A stretch of 64,000 nt of DNA from Semisulcospira habei (Eukaryota; Mollusca; Gastropoda; Semisulcospiridae). The stretch covers positions 164,343,669 to 164,407,668 of the forward strand of contig BTPG01000004.1 in the NCBI GenBank assembly GCA_036245525.1, given 5' to 3'. Position numbers and translations under genes: made by a program. This document shows, piece by piece, positions 1-11,795 of this stretch. Positions within the stretch are counted from its first letter, which is position 1. Each line of letters opens with the position of its first letter. The notes beneath the pieces are model-generated. The model was not told where the DNA came from, ran no database searches, and worked only from the letters and a program-made list of their open reading frames with translations.

Positions 1-1356
1 ATCTACGGTAGCGACAAAGACCATTTCACACCCTACGATCACGGCGGGACAAGACTATCTACGGTAGCGACAAAGACCATTTCACACCATTATGATCACG
101 GCGGGACAAGACTATCTACGGTAGCGACAAAGACCATTTCACACCATTATGATCACGGTGGGACAAGACTATCTACGGTAGCGACAAAGACCATTTCACA
201 CCCTATGATCACGGCGGGACAAGATTATCTACGGTAGCGACAAAGACCATTTCAGACCCTCTGATCACGGCGGGACAAGACTATCTACGGTAGCGACAAA
301 GACCATTTCACACCATTATGATCACTGGGGGACAAGACTACCTACGGTAGCGACAAAGACCATTTCACACCATTATGATCATGGCGGGACAAGACTGTCT
401 ACGGTAGCGACAAAGACCATTTCACACCATTATTATCACGGCGTGACAAGACTATCTACGGTAGCGACAAAGACCATTTCACACCATTATGATCACGGCG
501 GGACAAGACTATCTACGGTAGCGAGAAAGACCATTTCAAAAAATTATGATCACGGCGGAACAAGACTATCTACGGTAGTGACAAAGACCATTTCACACCA
601 TTATGATCACGGCGGGACAAGACTATCTATGCTAGTGACAAAGACCGTTTCACACCATTATGATCACGGCGGGACAAGACTATCTACGGTAGCGACAAAG
701 ACCATTTCACACCCTATGATCACGGCAGGACAAGACTATCTACGGTAGCGACAAAGACCATTTCACACCATTATGATCACGGCGGGACAAGACTATCTAC
801 GGTAGTGACAAAGACCATTTCACACCTTTATGATCAGGGCGGGACAAGACTATCTACGGTAGCGACAAAGACCATTCCACACGATTATGATCACGGTGGG
901 ACAAGACTATCTACGGTAGCGACAAAGACTATTTCACACCATTATGATCACGGTGGGACAAGACTATCTACGGTAGCGACAAAGACCATTTCACACCATT
1001 ATGATCAGGGCGGGACAAGACTACGCTAGCGACAAAGACCATTTCACATCATTATGATCACGGCGGGACAAGGCTATCTAAGGTAGCGACAAAGACCATT
1101 TCACACCCTGTGATCACGGCGGGACAAGACTATCTACGGTAGCGACAAAGACCATTTCACACCCTATGATCACGGCGGGACAAGACTATCTACGGTAGAG
1201 ACAAAGACCATTTCACACCATTATGATCACGGCGGGACAAGACTATCTACGGTAGCAACAAAGACCATTTCACACCATTATGATCACGGTGGGACAAGAC
1301 TATCTACGGTAGCGACAAAGGACATTTCACACCATTATGATCACGGCGGGACAAGA

Positions 1357-1429
1357 TTGTCGCTATCGTAGATAGTCTTGTCCCGCCATGATCATAGGGT
1401 GTGAAATGGTCTTTGTCGCTACCGTAGAT
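1357..1429 (-). repeat. Inverted satellite monomer, copy 1
   Basis: A single monomer in reverse orientation inside an otherwise uniform array. It reads as the reverse complement of the flanking unit and returns to forward orientation at about 1430 without a full spacer, giving a short hairpin. Confidence 0.9.
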
Positions 1430-3106
1430 AAAGACCATTTCACACCTATGATCACAGCGGGACAAGACTATCTACGGTAGCAACAAAGACCATTTCACAC
1501 CCTATGATCACGGCGGGACAAGACTATCTACGGTAGCGACAAAGATCATTTCACACCCTATGATCACGTCGGGACAAGACTATATACGGTAGCGACAAAG
1601 ACCATTTCACACCCTATGATCACGGCGGGACAAGACTATCTACAGTAGCGACAAAGACCATTTCACACACTATGATCACGGCGGGACAAGACTATCTACG
1701 GTAGCGACAAAGACCATTTCACACCCTATGATCACGGCGGGACAAGACTATCTACGGTAGCGACAAAGACCATTTCACACCATTATGATCACGGCGGGAC
1801 AAGACTATCTACGGTAGCGACAAAGACCATTTCATACCATTATGATCATCGTGGGACAAGACTATCTACGGTAGCGACAAAGACCATTTCACACCCTATG
1901 ATCACGGCGGGACAAGATTATCTATGGTAGCGACAAAGACCATTTCACACCCTATGATCACGGCGGGACAAGACTATCTACGGTAGCGACAAAGACCATT
2001 TCACACCATTATGATCACTGGGGGACAAGACTACCTACGGTAGCGACAAAGACCATTTCACACCATTATGATCATGGCGGGACAAGACTGTCTACGGTAG
2101 CGACAAAGACCATTTCACACCATTATTATCACGGCGTGACAAGACTATCTACGGTAGCGACAAAGACCATTTCACACCATTATGATCACGGCGGGACAAG
2201 ACTATGTACGGTAGCGAGAAAGACCATTTCACAAAATTATGATCACGGCGGGACAAGACTATCTACGGTAGTGACAAAGACCATTTCACACCATTAGGAT
2301 CACGGCGGGACAAGACTATCTACGCTAGTGACAAAGACCATTTCACACCATTATGATCACGGCGGGACAAGACTATCTACGGAGGTGACAAAGACCATTT
2401 CACACCCTATGATCACGGCGGGACAAGACTATCTACGGTAGCGACAAAGACCATTTCACACCATTATGATCACGGCGGAACAAGACTATCTATGGTAGCG
2501 ACAAAGACCATTTCACACCATTATGATCAGGGCGGGACAAGACTATCTACAGTAGCGACAAAGACCATTCCACACCATTATGATCACGGCGGGACAAGAC
2601 TATCTACGGTAGCGACAAAGACTATTTCACACCATTATGATCACGGTGGGACAAGACTATCTACGGTAGCGACAAAGACCATTTCACACCATTATGGTCA
2701 GGGCGGGACAAGACTACGCTAGCGACAAAGACCATTTCACATCATTATGATCACGGCGGGACAAGGCTATCTACGGTAGCGCCAAAGACCATTTCACACC
2801 ATTATGATCATGACGGGACAAGACTATCTACGGTAGCGACAAAGACCATTTCACACCCTGTGATCACGGCGGGACAAGACTATCTACGGTAGCGACAAAG
2901 ACCATTTCACACCCTATGATCACGGCGGGACAAGACTATCTACGGTAGAGACAAAGACCATTTCACACCATTATGATCACGGCGGGACAAGACTATCTAC
3001 GGTAGCAACAAAGACCATTTCACACCATTATGATCACGGTGGGACAAGACTATCTACGGTAGCGACAAAGGACATTTCACACCATTATGATCACGGCGGG
3101 ACAAGA

Positions 3107-3179
3107 TTGTCGCTATCATAGATAGTCTTGTCCCGCCATGATCATAGGGTGTGAAATGGTCTTTGTCGCTACCGTAGAT
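3107..3179 (-). repeat. Inverted satellite monomer, copy 2
   Basis: Same junctions as the inverted monomer at 1357, 1750 bp further on and with one visible base change. It is copied as part of the higher-order duplication and was not inverted independently. Confidence 0.9.
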
Positions 3180-4763
3180 AAAGACCATTTCACACCTATG
3201 ATCACGGCGGGACAAGACTATCTACGGTAGCAACAAAGACCATTTCACACCCTATGATCATGGCGGGACAAGACTATCTACGGTAGCGACAAAGATCATT
3301 TCACACCCTATGATCACGTCGGGACAAGACTATATACGGTAGCGACAAAGACCATTTCACACCCTATGATAACGGCGGGACAAGACTATCTACGGTAGCG
3401 ACAAAGACCATTTCACACCCTATGATCACGGAGGGACAAGACTATCTACGGTAGCGACAAAGACCATTTCACACCCTATGATCACGGCGTGACAAGACTA
3501 TTTACGGTAGCGACAAAGACCATTTTACACCATTATGATCACAGCGGGACAAAACTATCTACGGTAGCGACAAAGACCATTTCACACCCTATGATCACGG
3601 CGGGACAAGACTATCTACGGTAGCGACAAAGACCATTTCACACCCTGTGATCACGGCGGGACAAGACTATCTACGGTAGCGACAAAGACCATTTAACACC
3701 ATTATTATCACAGCGGGACAAGACTATCTACGGTATCGAGAAAGACCATTTCACAAAATTATGATCACGGCGGGACAAGACTATCTACGGTAGCGACAAA
3801 GATCATTTCACACCATTATGATCACGGCGGGACAAGACTATCTACGGTAGCGACAAAGACCATTTCACACCATTATGATCACGGCGGGACAAGACTATCT
3901 ACGGTAGCGACAAAGATCATTTCACACCCTATGATCACGGCGGGACAAGACTATCTACGGTAGCGACAAAGACCATTTCACACCCTATGATCACGGCGGG
4001 ACAAGATTATGTACGGTAGCGACAAAGACCATTTCACACCATTATGATCAGGGCGGGACAAGACTATCTACGGTAGCGACAAAGACCATTTCACAAAATT
4101 ATGATCACGGCGGGACAAGACTATCTACGGTAGCGACAAAGATCATTTCACACCATTATGATCACGGCGGGACAAGACTATCTACGATAGCGACAAAGAC
4201 CATTTCACACCATTATCATCACGGCGGGACAAGACTATCTACGGTAGCGACAAAGATCATTTCACACCCTATGATCACGGCGGGACAAGACTATCTACGG
4301 TAGCGACAAAGACCATTTCACACCCTATGATCACGGCGGGACAAGATTATCTACGGTAGCGACAAAGACCATTTCACACCATTATGATCAGGGCGGGACA
4401 AGACTATCTACGGTAGCGACAAAGACCATTTCACAACATTATGATCACGGCGGGACAAGACTATCTACGGTAGCGACAAAGATCATTTCACACCATTATG
4501 TTCACGGCGGGACAAGATTATCTACGGTAGCGACAAAGACCATTTCACACCATTATGATCACAGCGGGACAAGACTATCTACGGTAGCGACAAAGACCAT
4601 TTCACAAAATTATGATCACTGCGGGACAAGACTATCTACGGTAGCGACAAAGACCATTTCACACCATTATGATCACGGCGGGACAAGACTATCTACGGTA
4701 GCGACAAAGACTATCTCACGATAGCGACACAGACCGCTGACGGTAGAAACCATTTCACGGCGG

Positions 4764-4822
4764 TACAAAGAACATCTAGAGGCATAGATCCTCATAAGCC
4801 CCCGTATGCTACTTATGCACTT
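4764..4822. repeat. Half copy of the gaggcatagatcctca hairpin family
   Basis: Between the decayed satellite and the Penelope insertion lies gaggcatagatcctcataag followed by cccc. This is one arm of the palindrome seen complete at 46127-46195. The Penelope dimer inserted just beside it; the bases tacttatgcactt at 4810-4822 form the left target-site duplication. Confidence 0.6.
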
Positions 4823-5194
4823 CAATCCAGACCAAAAAGGTGACTGCCAAGCGTGTAATATGCAAAGAAGCACCCAACGGAGAAAGAAACACGCTTAGAA
4901 AAGACGGGTACAACACAATTTATTAATATTTCGGGTAAATACCCTTTGTCAAAATAGACAAACAAACAAACAGAGAGATTAGCCGCTACTTATCTTCATT
5001 GGCAGAAGGAATGTGGCAACTGAAGGAGGTGACGTAAAATAAAAGAAAAGGAAGAACAAAAGTGCGGAAAAAGTAAAAATGACGTCAACGAAAAATCGTA
5101 AGAGAGAGACTCGGAAAGAATCTGAACACGAGAGACAAGAGTGTGTCCAAGCACGTGCAGGAGCGAGCGAAAGAAAAGGCGTGTAGATGAGGCC

Positions 5195-5810
5195 AGAGAA
5201 AGAGAGAGAGAGAGCGAGACGGAGAGAGAGAAAGAGAGCGAGACGGAGAGAGAGAAAGAGAGAGAGAACGAACGGGGAGTACCCTTGGGCACGAAGTAGG
5301 CTGAGTGTCTAATACACAAAGCCTGCTAAACACTAACCCGAAGGCAAACTTTATATCACCTTCAAGTTGAGGACTACCTCGGGGAAAAACGGGAGGACCC
5401 CGGGAAAAAAAAACCCAGCATTTAGCACGGTACACAACAAGTAATAAGTCATGAAAACAAAGCAAATAATCAAATTCAGTAAGAGAATATTGGTATAAGT
5501 GGAGAGTAGGTAGTTGTGAAACCGTCTTCAAGGGTAACTAAAAAAATATAAGGGGGAGGGGGAGAGAGAGAGAGACGGGGGCGGAGAGGGGGGAGGGGGG
5601 TGGGGGGAAAGGAGGAAGGAGGAAGGGGAAGAAGGGAAAAGGAAAAAGCGTAAAGAGAGAAAGAGGACTAGAGAGAAGTGGTAAAGGGGGTAGGGGGGGG
5701 GGGAGAAAAAGGGAGAGAGGTAGAAGGAGAGAGAGGGGAAAAAATATAAAAAAAATAAAAAAAATAAAAAATAAAATAAAAAAATAAAAATAAAAAAGGG
5801 GGTGGGGTGG
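5195..5810. repeat. Purine-rich low-complexity part of PLE 3' region, left arm
   Basis: Gagagaga-type tracts at 5195-5275 and a G/A then A/T-rich tract at 5550-5800 lie within the 3' untranslated part of the minus-strand PLE arm. The mirrored pyrimidine tracts sit at 9480-9740 and 10010-10090 in the other arm. Long open frames here are low-complexity artefacts. Confidence 0.85.
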
Positions 5811-6136
5811 GGGCGGAAGACAACCAGCCAGAGCCACCAACCCCACCCAACAGGCACCCACCAGCCCACAGAAAAACACACAGGCACGCAACAAGACGAC
5901 CACATACATCCCCAAAGGATGCAGACGATCGCCTCGCCCCAAAACCGCGTATCAAACCGTGAGCCGGAGACCCGGCGCCCGACAGGGAAGGGCAAGGGAT
6001 CCAACTAAACGTTCGGCCAGCGCTGAGAAAGTCCCCAAGGGAAATGTACATATCAACCAGCGCCAACCTCACCTAACTGGTTAGTGAGTAGTAAAACAGT
6101 GAGGTAAAGTAGCAGACACAAGCAAGGTAAAAAATG

Positions 6137-6648
6137 TTAATCTTTCATATTCATCCCGAGTGGCGCCACAGTGCCCAGTTTATTAATCAGAAATTTTTCA
6201 CGGTCTTTCCTGGCCCAGACATTACTGGCTTGCATACGCCAGAGGCCTTTAACCCGAATGTCCGAGACGGAGTGGTCGGCCTGATTGAAATGTCGTCCGA
6301 CCGGTCTGTTGTATTGGTACTTGACAGACTGAAGATGTTCTTTGAAACGGTCGTTGATGGTTCTTTCCGTCTCTCCAACATAGAGTTGGCCGCATTTCAC
6401 ACAGGAGATGACATAAATCACGTTGGTGGTTTGACACGTGAAGTATCTGTCTATGTTGAATTTGTAACGTGGACCATTCACCACGGTGGAAGGGCAAATA
6501 AAAGGACACGTCTTGCAATTAGGAACATTGCACGGAGTGGAGCCGGAGGGTCTGGTGGTATGACGAGGCTTGAGAGTAGAGCGAACAAGCATGTCCCGCA
6601 AATTAATATCCCTCTTGAAAGCTACCAACGGAGGTTCAGAAAAGATAG
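6137..6648 (-). pseudogene. PLE GIY-YIG endonuclease, left arm
   Basis: C-terminal endonuclease of the Penelope-like element, which cuts the target DNA during integration. Visible signatures are the GIY-like and YIG-like pair VIYVISC and LYVGETER, a following R..EH segment (DRFKEHL), and an upstream cysteine cluster (CNVPNCKTC). It was originally fused to the upstream reverse transcriptase. In this arm a 4-bp insertion relative to the other arm, near 6655, shifts the frame between the two domains. The frame closes with MNMKD then stop at 6137. Family and role follow established knowledge of canonical Penelope elements. The disruption is read directly by comparing the arms. Confidence 0.88.
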
Positions 6649-6656
6649 CAGCAGAT

Positions 6657-7727
6657 TCAGTCTTGACTGGATGACAAAAGACCCCAGTTAGAAAGAAGGA
6701 TTTTACGCACCGGATTGGTGTGGGGATGGTAGATCATGGTTACGATAGGCCTGTCACTATCAGCGGTAGGTTTAGTCTGCAGTGTACTCGCGCGACTAAG
6801 TTTTTGAACCGTTTGGAGAGATCCTTGAACAACAGTATGTGGGTAATGTCTGTCGATGAAAAATCCAGCCATTTCTTTGGATTGAACATCAAAATCTGAT
6901 TCTTCGGAACATATTCTTTTTAGCCGAAGAAACTGGGAATAAGGGATGCTGTTTTTAGTTTTGGGGTTGTGAGAAGATCGGTAGTCGAGGTAGGAATGTG
7001 AGTCGGTAGGTTTGTAATGTATTGAAGTTTTCAACATTCCGCAGTCAATCCTGATGTTCATGTCCAGAAAGTCGACTGAAGTAGCTGATATAGTGTATGT
7101 GAACTTGATGGATGGGTAGAAGTCCTGCACGAAGTGAATGAAGTCTAAAAGTGCAGCTTGGGTCATGTGTGTAGCTCCTAAACCGTCATCGATGTAGCGT
7201 TTATACATCTCAGGGACAGGCCCGGTGTATTGCTGAAGAATCTGTTGCTCAAGGAAACCCATGAAAAGGCAAGCATAGCTGGGTCCCATTTTTGTGCCCA
7301 TCGCTACGCCACTGCACTGAGCGAAGGTGACGCCATCAAAGGTGAAACTGTTAAGAGAGAGAACCAATTCAGCCAGACGTAGAAGTTTATGAGTAGGAGG
7401 TTGTTTATGACTTCTTTGGTTGAGGAAGTATGCAAGTGCAGTGAGGCCGTCATTGTGCGGTATAACAGTATATAGTGAAGTGACATCAAGGGAAAACAAC
7501 AGTTCAGGTTTGAAAAGTTGTTTCTGGTTGACTTGGTCTATGATCTCTAGAGCATGGTTGGTGTCTTTAATGTAGGTAGGTAGAGACTGGACAAAGGGTT
7601 GGAAGATGATGTCCAGGTATTCGGAGATGTGTTCAGTGGGACAGCTGCAAGCTGACACTATGGGGCGGCCGGGATTGTTGAGTTTGTGAATTTTTGGGAG
7701 AAGGTAAAAGTTAGGTTGCTTAGGCCG
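6657..7727 (-). pseudogene. PLE reverse transcriptase, left arm, 5'-truncated
   Basis: Reverse transcriptase domain of a Penelope-like element. The palm motifs are present: motif A FSLDVTSLYTVIPHNDG, motif B VAMGTKMGPSYACL, and motif C RYIDDGLG with the catalytic aspartate pair. The frame is open upstream to the arm junction at about 7727 and includes PKIHK and GRPIVSACS, typical of the start of the PLE reverse transcriptase. The N-terminal part of the protein is missing, so the copy is 5'-truncated. The frame ends early in SSSQD because of a 4-bp insertion, separating it from the endonuclease. Likely not functional. Confidence 0.88.
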
Positions 7728-7728
7728 C

Positions 7729-8498
7729 TACATTAAAGACATCAACCATGCTCTAGAGATCATAGACCAAGTCAACCAGAAACAACTTTTCAAACCTGAA
7801 CTGTTGTTTTCCCTTGATGTCACTTCACTATATACTGTTATACCGCACAATGACGGCCTCACTGCACTTGCATACTTCCTCAACCAAAGAAGTCATAAAC
7901 AACCTCCTACTCATACACTTCTACGTCTGGCTGAATTGGTTCTCTCTCTTAACAGTTTCACCTTTGATGGCGTCACCTTCGCTCAGTGCAGTGGCGTAGC
8001 GATGGGCACAAAAATGGGACCCAGCTATGCTTGCCTTTTCATGGGTTTCCTTGAGCAACAGATTCTTCAGCAATACACCGGGCCTGTCCCTGAGATGTAT
8101 AAACGCTACATCGATGACGGTTTAGGAGCTACACACATGACCCAAGCTGCACTTTTAGACTTCATTCACTTCGTGCAGGACTTCTACCCATCCATCAAGT
8201 TCACATACACTATATCAGCTACTTCAGTCGACTTTCTATCAGGATTGACTGCGGAATGTTGAAAACTTCAATACATTACAAACCTACCGACTCACATTCC
8301 TACCTCGACTACCGATCTTCTCACAACCCCAAAACTAAAAACAGCATCCCTTATTCCCAGTTTCTTCGGCTAAAAAGAATATGTTCCGAAGAATCAGATT
8401 TTGATGTTCAATCCAAAGAAATGGCTGGATTTTTCATCGACAGACATTACCCACATACTGTTGTTCAAGGATCTCTCCAAACGGTTCAAAAAACTTAG
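7729..8498 (+). pseudogene. PLE reverse transcriptase, right arm, truncated and frameshifted
   Basis: Near-identical partner of the left-arm reverse transcriptase. It begins about 165 bp further into the gene, at the helix before motif A. Motifs A, B and C (YIDDGLG) are intact. Two lesions break it. Compared with the left arm there is a net 10-bp deletion near 8238, just after SVDFL. There is also one extra A in the A-run near 8492, after SLQTVQK. The reading frame therefore passes through three frames before reaching the endonuclease. Confidence 0.88.
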
Positions 8499-9153
8499 TC
8501 GCGCGAGTACACTGCAGACTAAACCTACCGCTGATAGTGACAGGCCTATCGTAACCATGATCTACCATCCCCACACCAATCCGGTGCGTAAAATCCTTCT
8601 TTCTAACTGGGGTCTTTTGTCATCCAGTCAAGAATCTGCTGCTATCTTTTCTGAACCTCCGTTGGTAGCTTTCAAGAGGGATATTAATTTGCGGGACATG
8701 CTTGTTCGCTCTACTCTCAAGCCTCGTCATACCACCAGACCCTCCGGCTCCACTCCGTGCAATGTTCCTAATTGCAAGACGTGTCCTTTTATTTGCCCTT
8801 CCACCGTGGTGAATGGTCCACGTTACAAATTCAACATAGACAGATACTTCACGTGTCAAACCACCAACGTGATTTATGTCATCTCCTGTGTGAAATGCGG
8901 CCAACTCTATGTTGGAGAGACGGAAAGAACCATCAACGACCGTTTCAAAGAACATCTTCAGTCTGTCAAGTACCAATACAACAGACCGGTCGGACGACAT
9001 TTCAATCAGGCCGACCACTCCGTCTCGGACATTCGGGTTAATGGCCTCTGGCTTATGCAAGCCAGTAATGTCTGGGCCAGGAAAGACCGTGAAAAATTTC
9101 TGATTAATAAACTGGGCACTGTGGCGCCACTCGGGATGAATATGAAAGATTAA
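8499..9153 (+). pseudogene. PLE GIY-YIG endonuclease, right arm
   Basis: Plus-strand copy of the Penelope endonuclease with the same cysteine cluster and GIY-YIG pair. It is continuous with the tail of the reverse transcriptase in the frame that opens at 8401. The left-arm frameshift at ESAAIF is absent here. The ORF ends MNMKD with stop at 9151-9153. The domain itself looks intact although the upstream gene is not. The 3' region follows to 10419. Confidence 0.88.
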
Positions 9154-10339
9154 CATTTTTTACCTTGCTTGTGTCTGCTACTTTACCTCACTGTTTTACT
9201 ACTCATTAACCAGTTAGGTGAGGTTGGCGCTGGTTGATATGTACATTTCCCTTAGGGACTTTCTCAGCGCTGGCCGAACGTTTAGTTGGATCCCTTGCCC
9301 TTCCCTGTCGGGCGCCGGGTCTCCGGCTCACGGTTTGATACGCGGTTTTGGGGCGAGGCGATCGTCTGCATCCTTTGGGGATGTATGTGGTCGTCTTGTT
9401 GCGTGCCTGTGTGTTTTTCTGTGGGCTGGTGGGTGCCTGTTGGGTGGGGTTGGCTGGCTGGCTGGTTGTCTTCCGCCCCCACCCCACCCCCTTTTTTTAT
9501 TTTTATTTTTTTTATTTTATTTTTTATTTTTTTTATTTTTTTATTTTTTCCCCTCTCTCTCCTTCTACCTCTCTCCCTTTTTCTCCCCCCCCCCTACCCC
9601 CTTTACCACTTCTCTCTAGCCCTCTTTCTCTCTTTACGCTTTTTCCTTTTCCCTTCTTCCCCTTCCTCCTTCCTCCTTCCCCCCCCCCCCTCCTCTCCCC
9701 CCCCCCGCCCCCGTCTCTCTCTCTCCCCCCCCCCCCCTTATATTTTTTTAGTTACCCTTGAAGACGGTTTCACAACTACCTACTCTCCACTTATACCAAT
9801 ATTCTCTTACTGAATTTGATTATTTGCTTTGTTTTCATGACTTATTACTTGTTGTGTACCGTGCTAAATGCTGGGGGTCCTCCCGTTTTTCCCCGAGGTA
9901 GTCCTCAACTTGAAGGTGATATAAAGTTTGCCTTAGTTCGGGTTAGTGTTTAGCGGGCTTTGTGTATTAGACACTCAGCCTACTTCGTGCCCAAGGGTAC
10001 TCCCCGTTCGTTCTCTCTCTCTTTCCGCCTCTCTCTCCGTCTCGCTCTCTTTCTCTCTCTCCGTCTCGCTCTCTCTCTCTCTCTTTCTCTGGCCTCATCT
10101 ACACGCCTTTTCTTTCGCTCGCTCCTGCACGTGCTTGCACAAACTCTTGTCTCTCGTGTTCAGATTCTTTCCGAGTCTCTCTCTTACGATTTTTCATTGA
10201 CGTCATTTTTACTTTTCCGCACTTTTGTTCTTCCTTTTCTTTTATTTTACGTCACCTCCTTCAGTTGCCACATTCCTTCTGCCAATGAAGATAAGTAGCG
10301 GCTAATCTCTCTGTTTGTTTGTTTGTCTATTTTGACAAA

Positions 10340-10419
10340 GGGTATTTACCCGAAATATTAATAAATTGTGTTGTACCCGTCTTTTCTAAGCGTGTTTCTT
10401 TCTCCGTTGGGTACTTCTT
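10340..10419 (+). promoter_or_regulatory. PLE 3'-terminal hairpin motif
   Basis: The outer end of the arm has tttgacaaagggtatttacc followed by cgaaatatt. The complementary gggta and taccc form a short hairpin. The same motif lies inverted at 4930-4970, twice at 50854-51185, and in diverged form at 52330-52395. It marks the conserved 3' end of this PLE family. Its function is inferred. Confidence 0.6.
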
Positions 10420-10432
10420 TACTTATGCCCTT

Positions 10433-10692
10433 GTCATGATTTGTGTGTTACAAAACCCAGCAACAAGAGAGCGGAAGAAGCAGCGATCAGTAAAAAACAG
10501 ATTTGTCAGTGATTCGTACTGGCAAAGGTGCCGGACATACAAAGATTTAAAAGCTTTTTGAAGAGTAGTAGTGTCTTTTTTATAAGCATACATCTTATTT
10601 ATTTAGTTTATGTTATACATTTAGATGTGAGCATCGGTTTCAAAGTATGATCCCTTTAACACAGAGTCGAGAGACCAGTACTGTTATCCTGT

Positions 10693-10697
<5 letters not shown>
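10433..10697. other. Unassigned spacer after PLE
   Basis: Unique-looking sequence. A 35-codon basic stretch at about 10455-10561 ends in a stop, but I see no convincing splice acceptor or homology. No feature is supported. Confidence 0.4.
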
Positions 10698-10750
<53 letters not shown>

Positions 10751-10796
10751 TGGTGTGTGTGTGTGTGTGTGTGTGTGTGTGCCTTGTGTGTGTGCC

Positions 10797-10853
<57 letters not shown>

Positions 10854-10880
10854 AGTGTGTGTGTGTGTGTGTGTGTGTTG
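10698..10880. repeat. (GT)n microsatellite
   Basis: Interrupted GT dinucleotide repeat of about 180 bp with a few interruptions (gatggt, gccttgt). Confidence 0.98.
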
Positions 10881-10989
10881 TTTTCTTTCTTTGTTCACAA
10901 TATGAGTTTTGTCTTGTATAATCATGCGCACATGACTGGCAGTGACCTTAGTAACGACAAGTATTATTTTGATGTATCTTTGTGGGTTT

Positions 10990-11430
10990 GTTTTTTTTTT
11001 TTTTTTTTTTTTCATTTTCTATGACTACCAGGTATCGTTGGAAAACATTGGCGAGCCCAGACATTGCTCCACATCTTGCAGAAGACGCGTGTTGAGAGAT
11101 TGCTCCGGGCCACACCAATATCGCACAGAAGACTCGTCGCTTTGGACACACGGGTTAGTATATGTGTTTTATTTGTGTGTGTGTGTATGTGTATGTGTGC
11201 ATGTTTACCATCACCTTTTCTTAACCCCGCCTGAATAGAACTCATCTTTGTCATCATATCTACAGAGGGAGGCTCTTACAACCGTACCCAAGTAGCAAGA
11301 TGTCTTCGGGCACACGACGGCCGCTGTTCGCGGGCCCACGGCGGGCGTCGTGCGCTCTAGGACCTTTGCATACTGGGTATTGCACAGGCATTTGCAACTG
11401 TGCGCAGTTAGTAATGTAATCATATGACTG
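10990..11430. other. Spacer with T-tract
   Basis: Contains a T-tract at 10990-11012. At 11031-11153 is a splice-flanked stretch that could be an exon, and a second one lies at 11268-11400. I could not join them in a consistent open frame, so no gene is called. Confidence 0.35.
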
Positions 11431-11479
11431 TTTACGGAGACATCATTTCAAGACTGACCCTACCCCTTGAGATGAAGAG

Positions 11480-11795
11480 CACCACCCCCCCCCCCCCCCC
11501 CCCCCCCCCACGGGACAAAATCTTCAGTTTTCTGAGAGAGTCAAATATTTCTTCAGCAAGATTCGAGTATTTGTAGAACATATGAATTTTTTTATTTATT
11601 GTTTTGGCTTTTTCAAGAGGCTGTAAAAGTCCTTGAAGACTATGCTGTTCCGGCATTTTAACTTGAGATATTTGTAAAATATATTTACATGTCTTAAGAC
11701 CTTTCTTTTCAAGTTTTTGTTTTAGTCTGGCTGATTTTCCACGCCGCAAGATGGCCTTAAGCACCTGCTCGGCGTTACACCCAAATAACTAACAC
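11480..11795 (+). mobile_element. 5'-truncated 3' end of an I-type LINE
   Basis: Starts after a C-tract (11484-11509) with cgggacaaaatcttcagttt. It runs to gatggccttaagcacctgct and cccaaataactaac. This parallels the 3' end of the intact I-type LINE at 42230-42490, including the last few codons and the shared tail. It is an old, short, dead-on-arrival copy of the same family. Confidence 0.8.

Larger units (their letters stand above)
1..4735. repeat. 57-bp satellite DNA array
   Basis: About 83 head-to-tail monomers of 57 bp, with a common 56-bp variant. Each contains the phrases acggtagcgacaaagacc and tgatcacggcgggacaag. The array is already running at base 1, so it extends beyond the window. 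It decays after about 4690 into partial units. Because 57 is 3x19, runs of 57-bp units stay open in one frame and encode a 19-residue repeat. The 56-bp variants break the frame, so I do not regard these as genes. A higher-order duplication is visible: the segment from about 300 to 1430 recurs at about 1993 to 3180, offset 1693-1750 bp, with one monomer gained in the second copy. Confidence 0.97.
4823..10419. mobile_element. Inverted dimer of Penelope-like retroelements
   Basis: Two copies of one Penelope-like element (PLE) lie as inverted arms. The left arm, 4823 to about 7728, is on the minus strand. The right arm, about 7729 to 10419, is on the plus strand. Their 5' ends meet at the centre and their 3' ends point outward. 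Each arm has a 5'-truncated reverse transcriptase, a GIY-YIG endonuclease and about 1.3 kb of 3' sequence. The block is flanked by tacttatgcactt (4810-4822) and tacttatgccctt (10420-10432), a 13-bp target-site duplication with one mismatch, so it looks like one integration. Back-to-back truncated PLE copies are known in the literature. The arms differ by small indels and by about 165 bp at the junction, so they are not a perfect assembly mirror. Confidence 0.92.

Noticed and set aside
443..2722. Repetitive proteins encoded by the satellite
   Set aside because: They exist only because the monomer is 57 bp. Frame-breaking 56-bp units interrupt them repeatedly, there are no splice or promoter signals, and several frames and both orientations occur.
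5528..6072. Proline/serine/phenylalanine-rich ORFs in the PLE 3' region
   Set aside because: Low-complexity translation of purine/pyrimidine tracts, present in several frames.
6134..6691. 185-aa plus-strand ORF antisense to the PLE endonuclease (and its mirror at 8620-9156)
   Set aside because: Shadow of the GIY-YIG coding strand; the domain motifs lie on the opposite strand.
4823..10419. Hammerhead ribozyme in the PLE ends
   Set aside because: Some PLEs carry one, but I could not find a CTGANGA core paired with a GAAA in the terminal regions by eye.
4823..10419. Assembly artefact explaining the giant palindrome
   Set aside because: The arms differ by several indels and by about 165 bp at the centre, and the outer flanks carry a target-site duplication.
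11031..11400. Two splice-flanked candidate exons
   Set aside because: The sites look plausible, but joining them gives a stop within ten codons in the phase tested and no domain is recognised.
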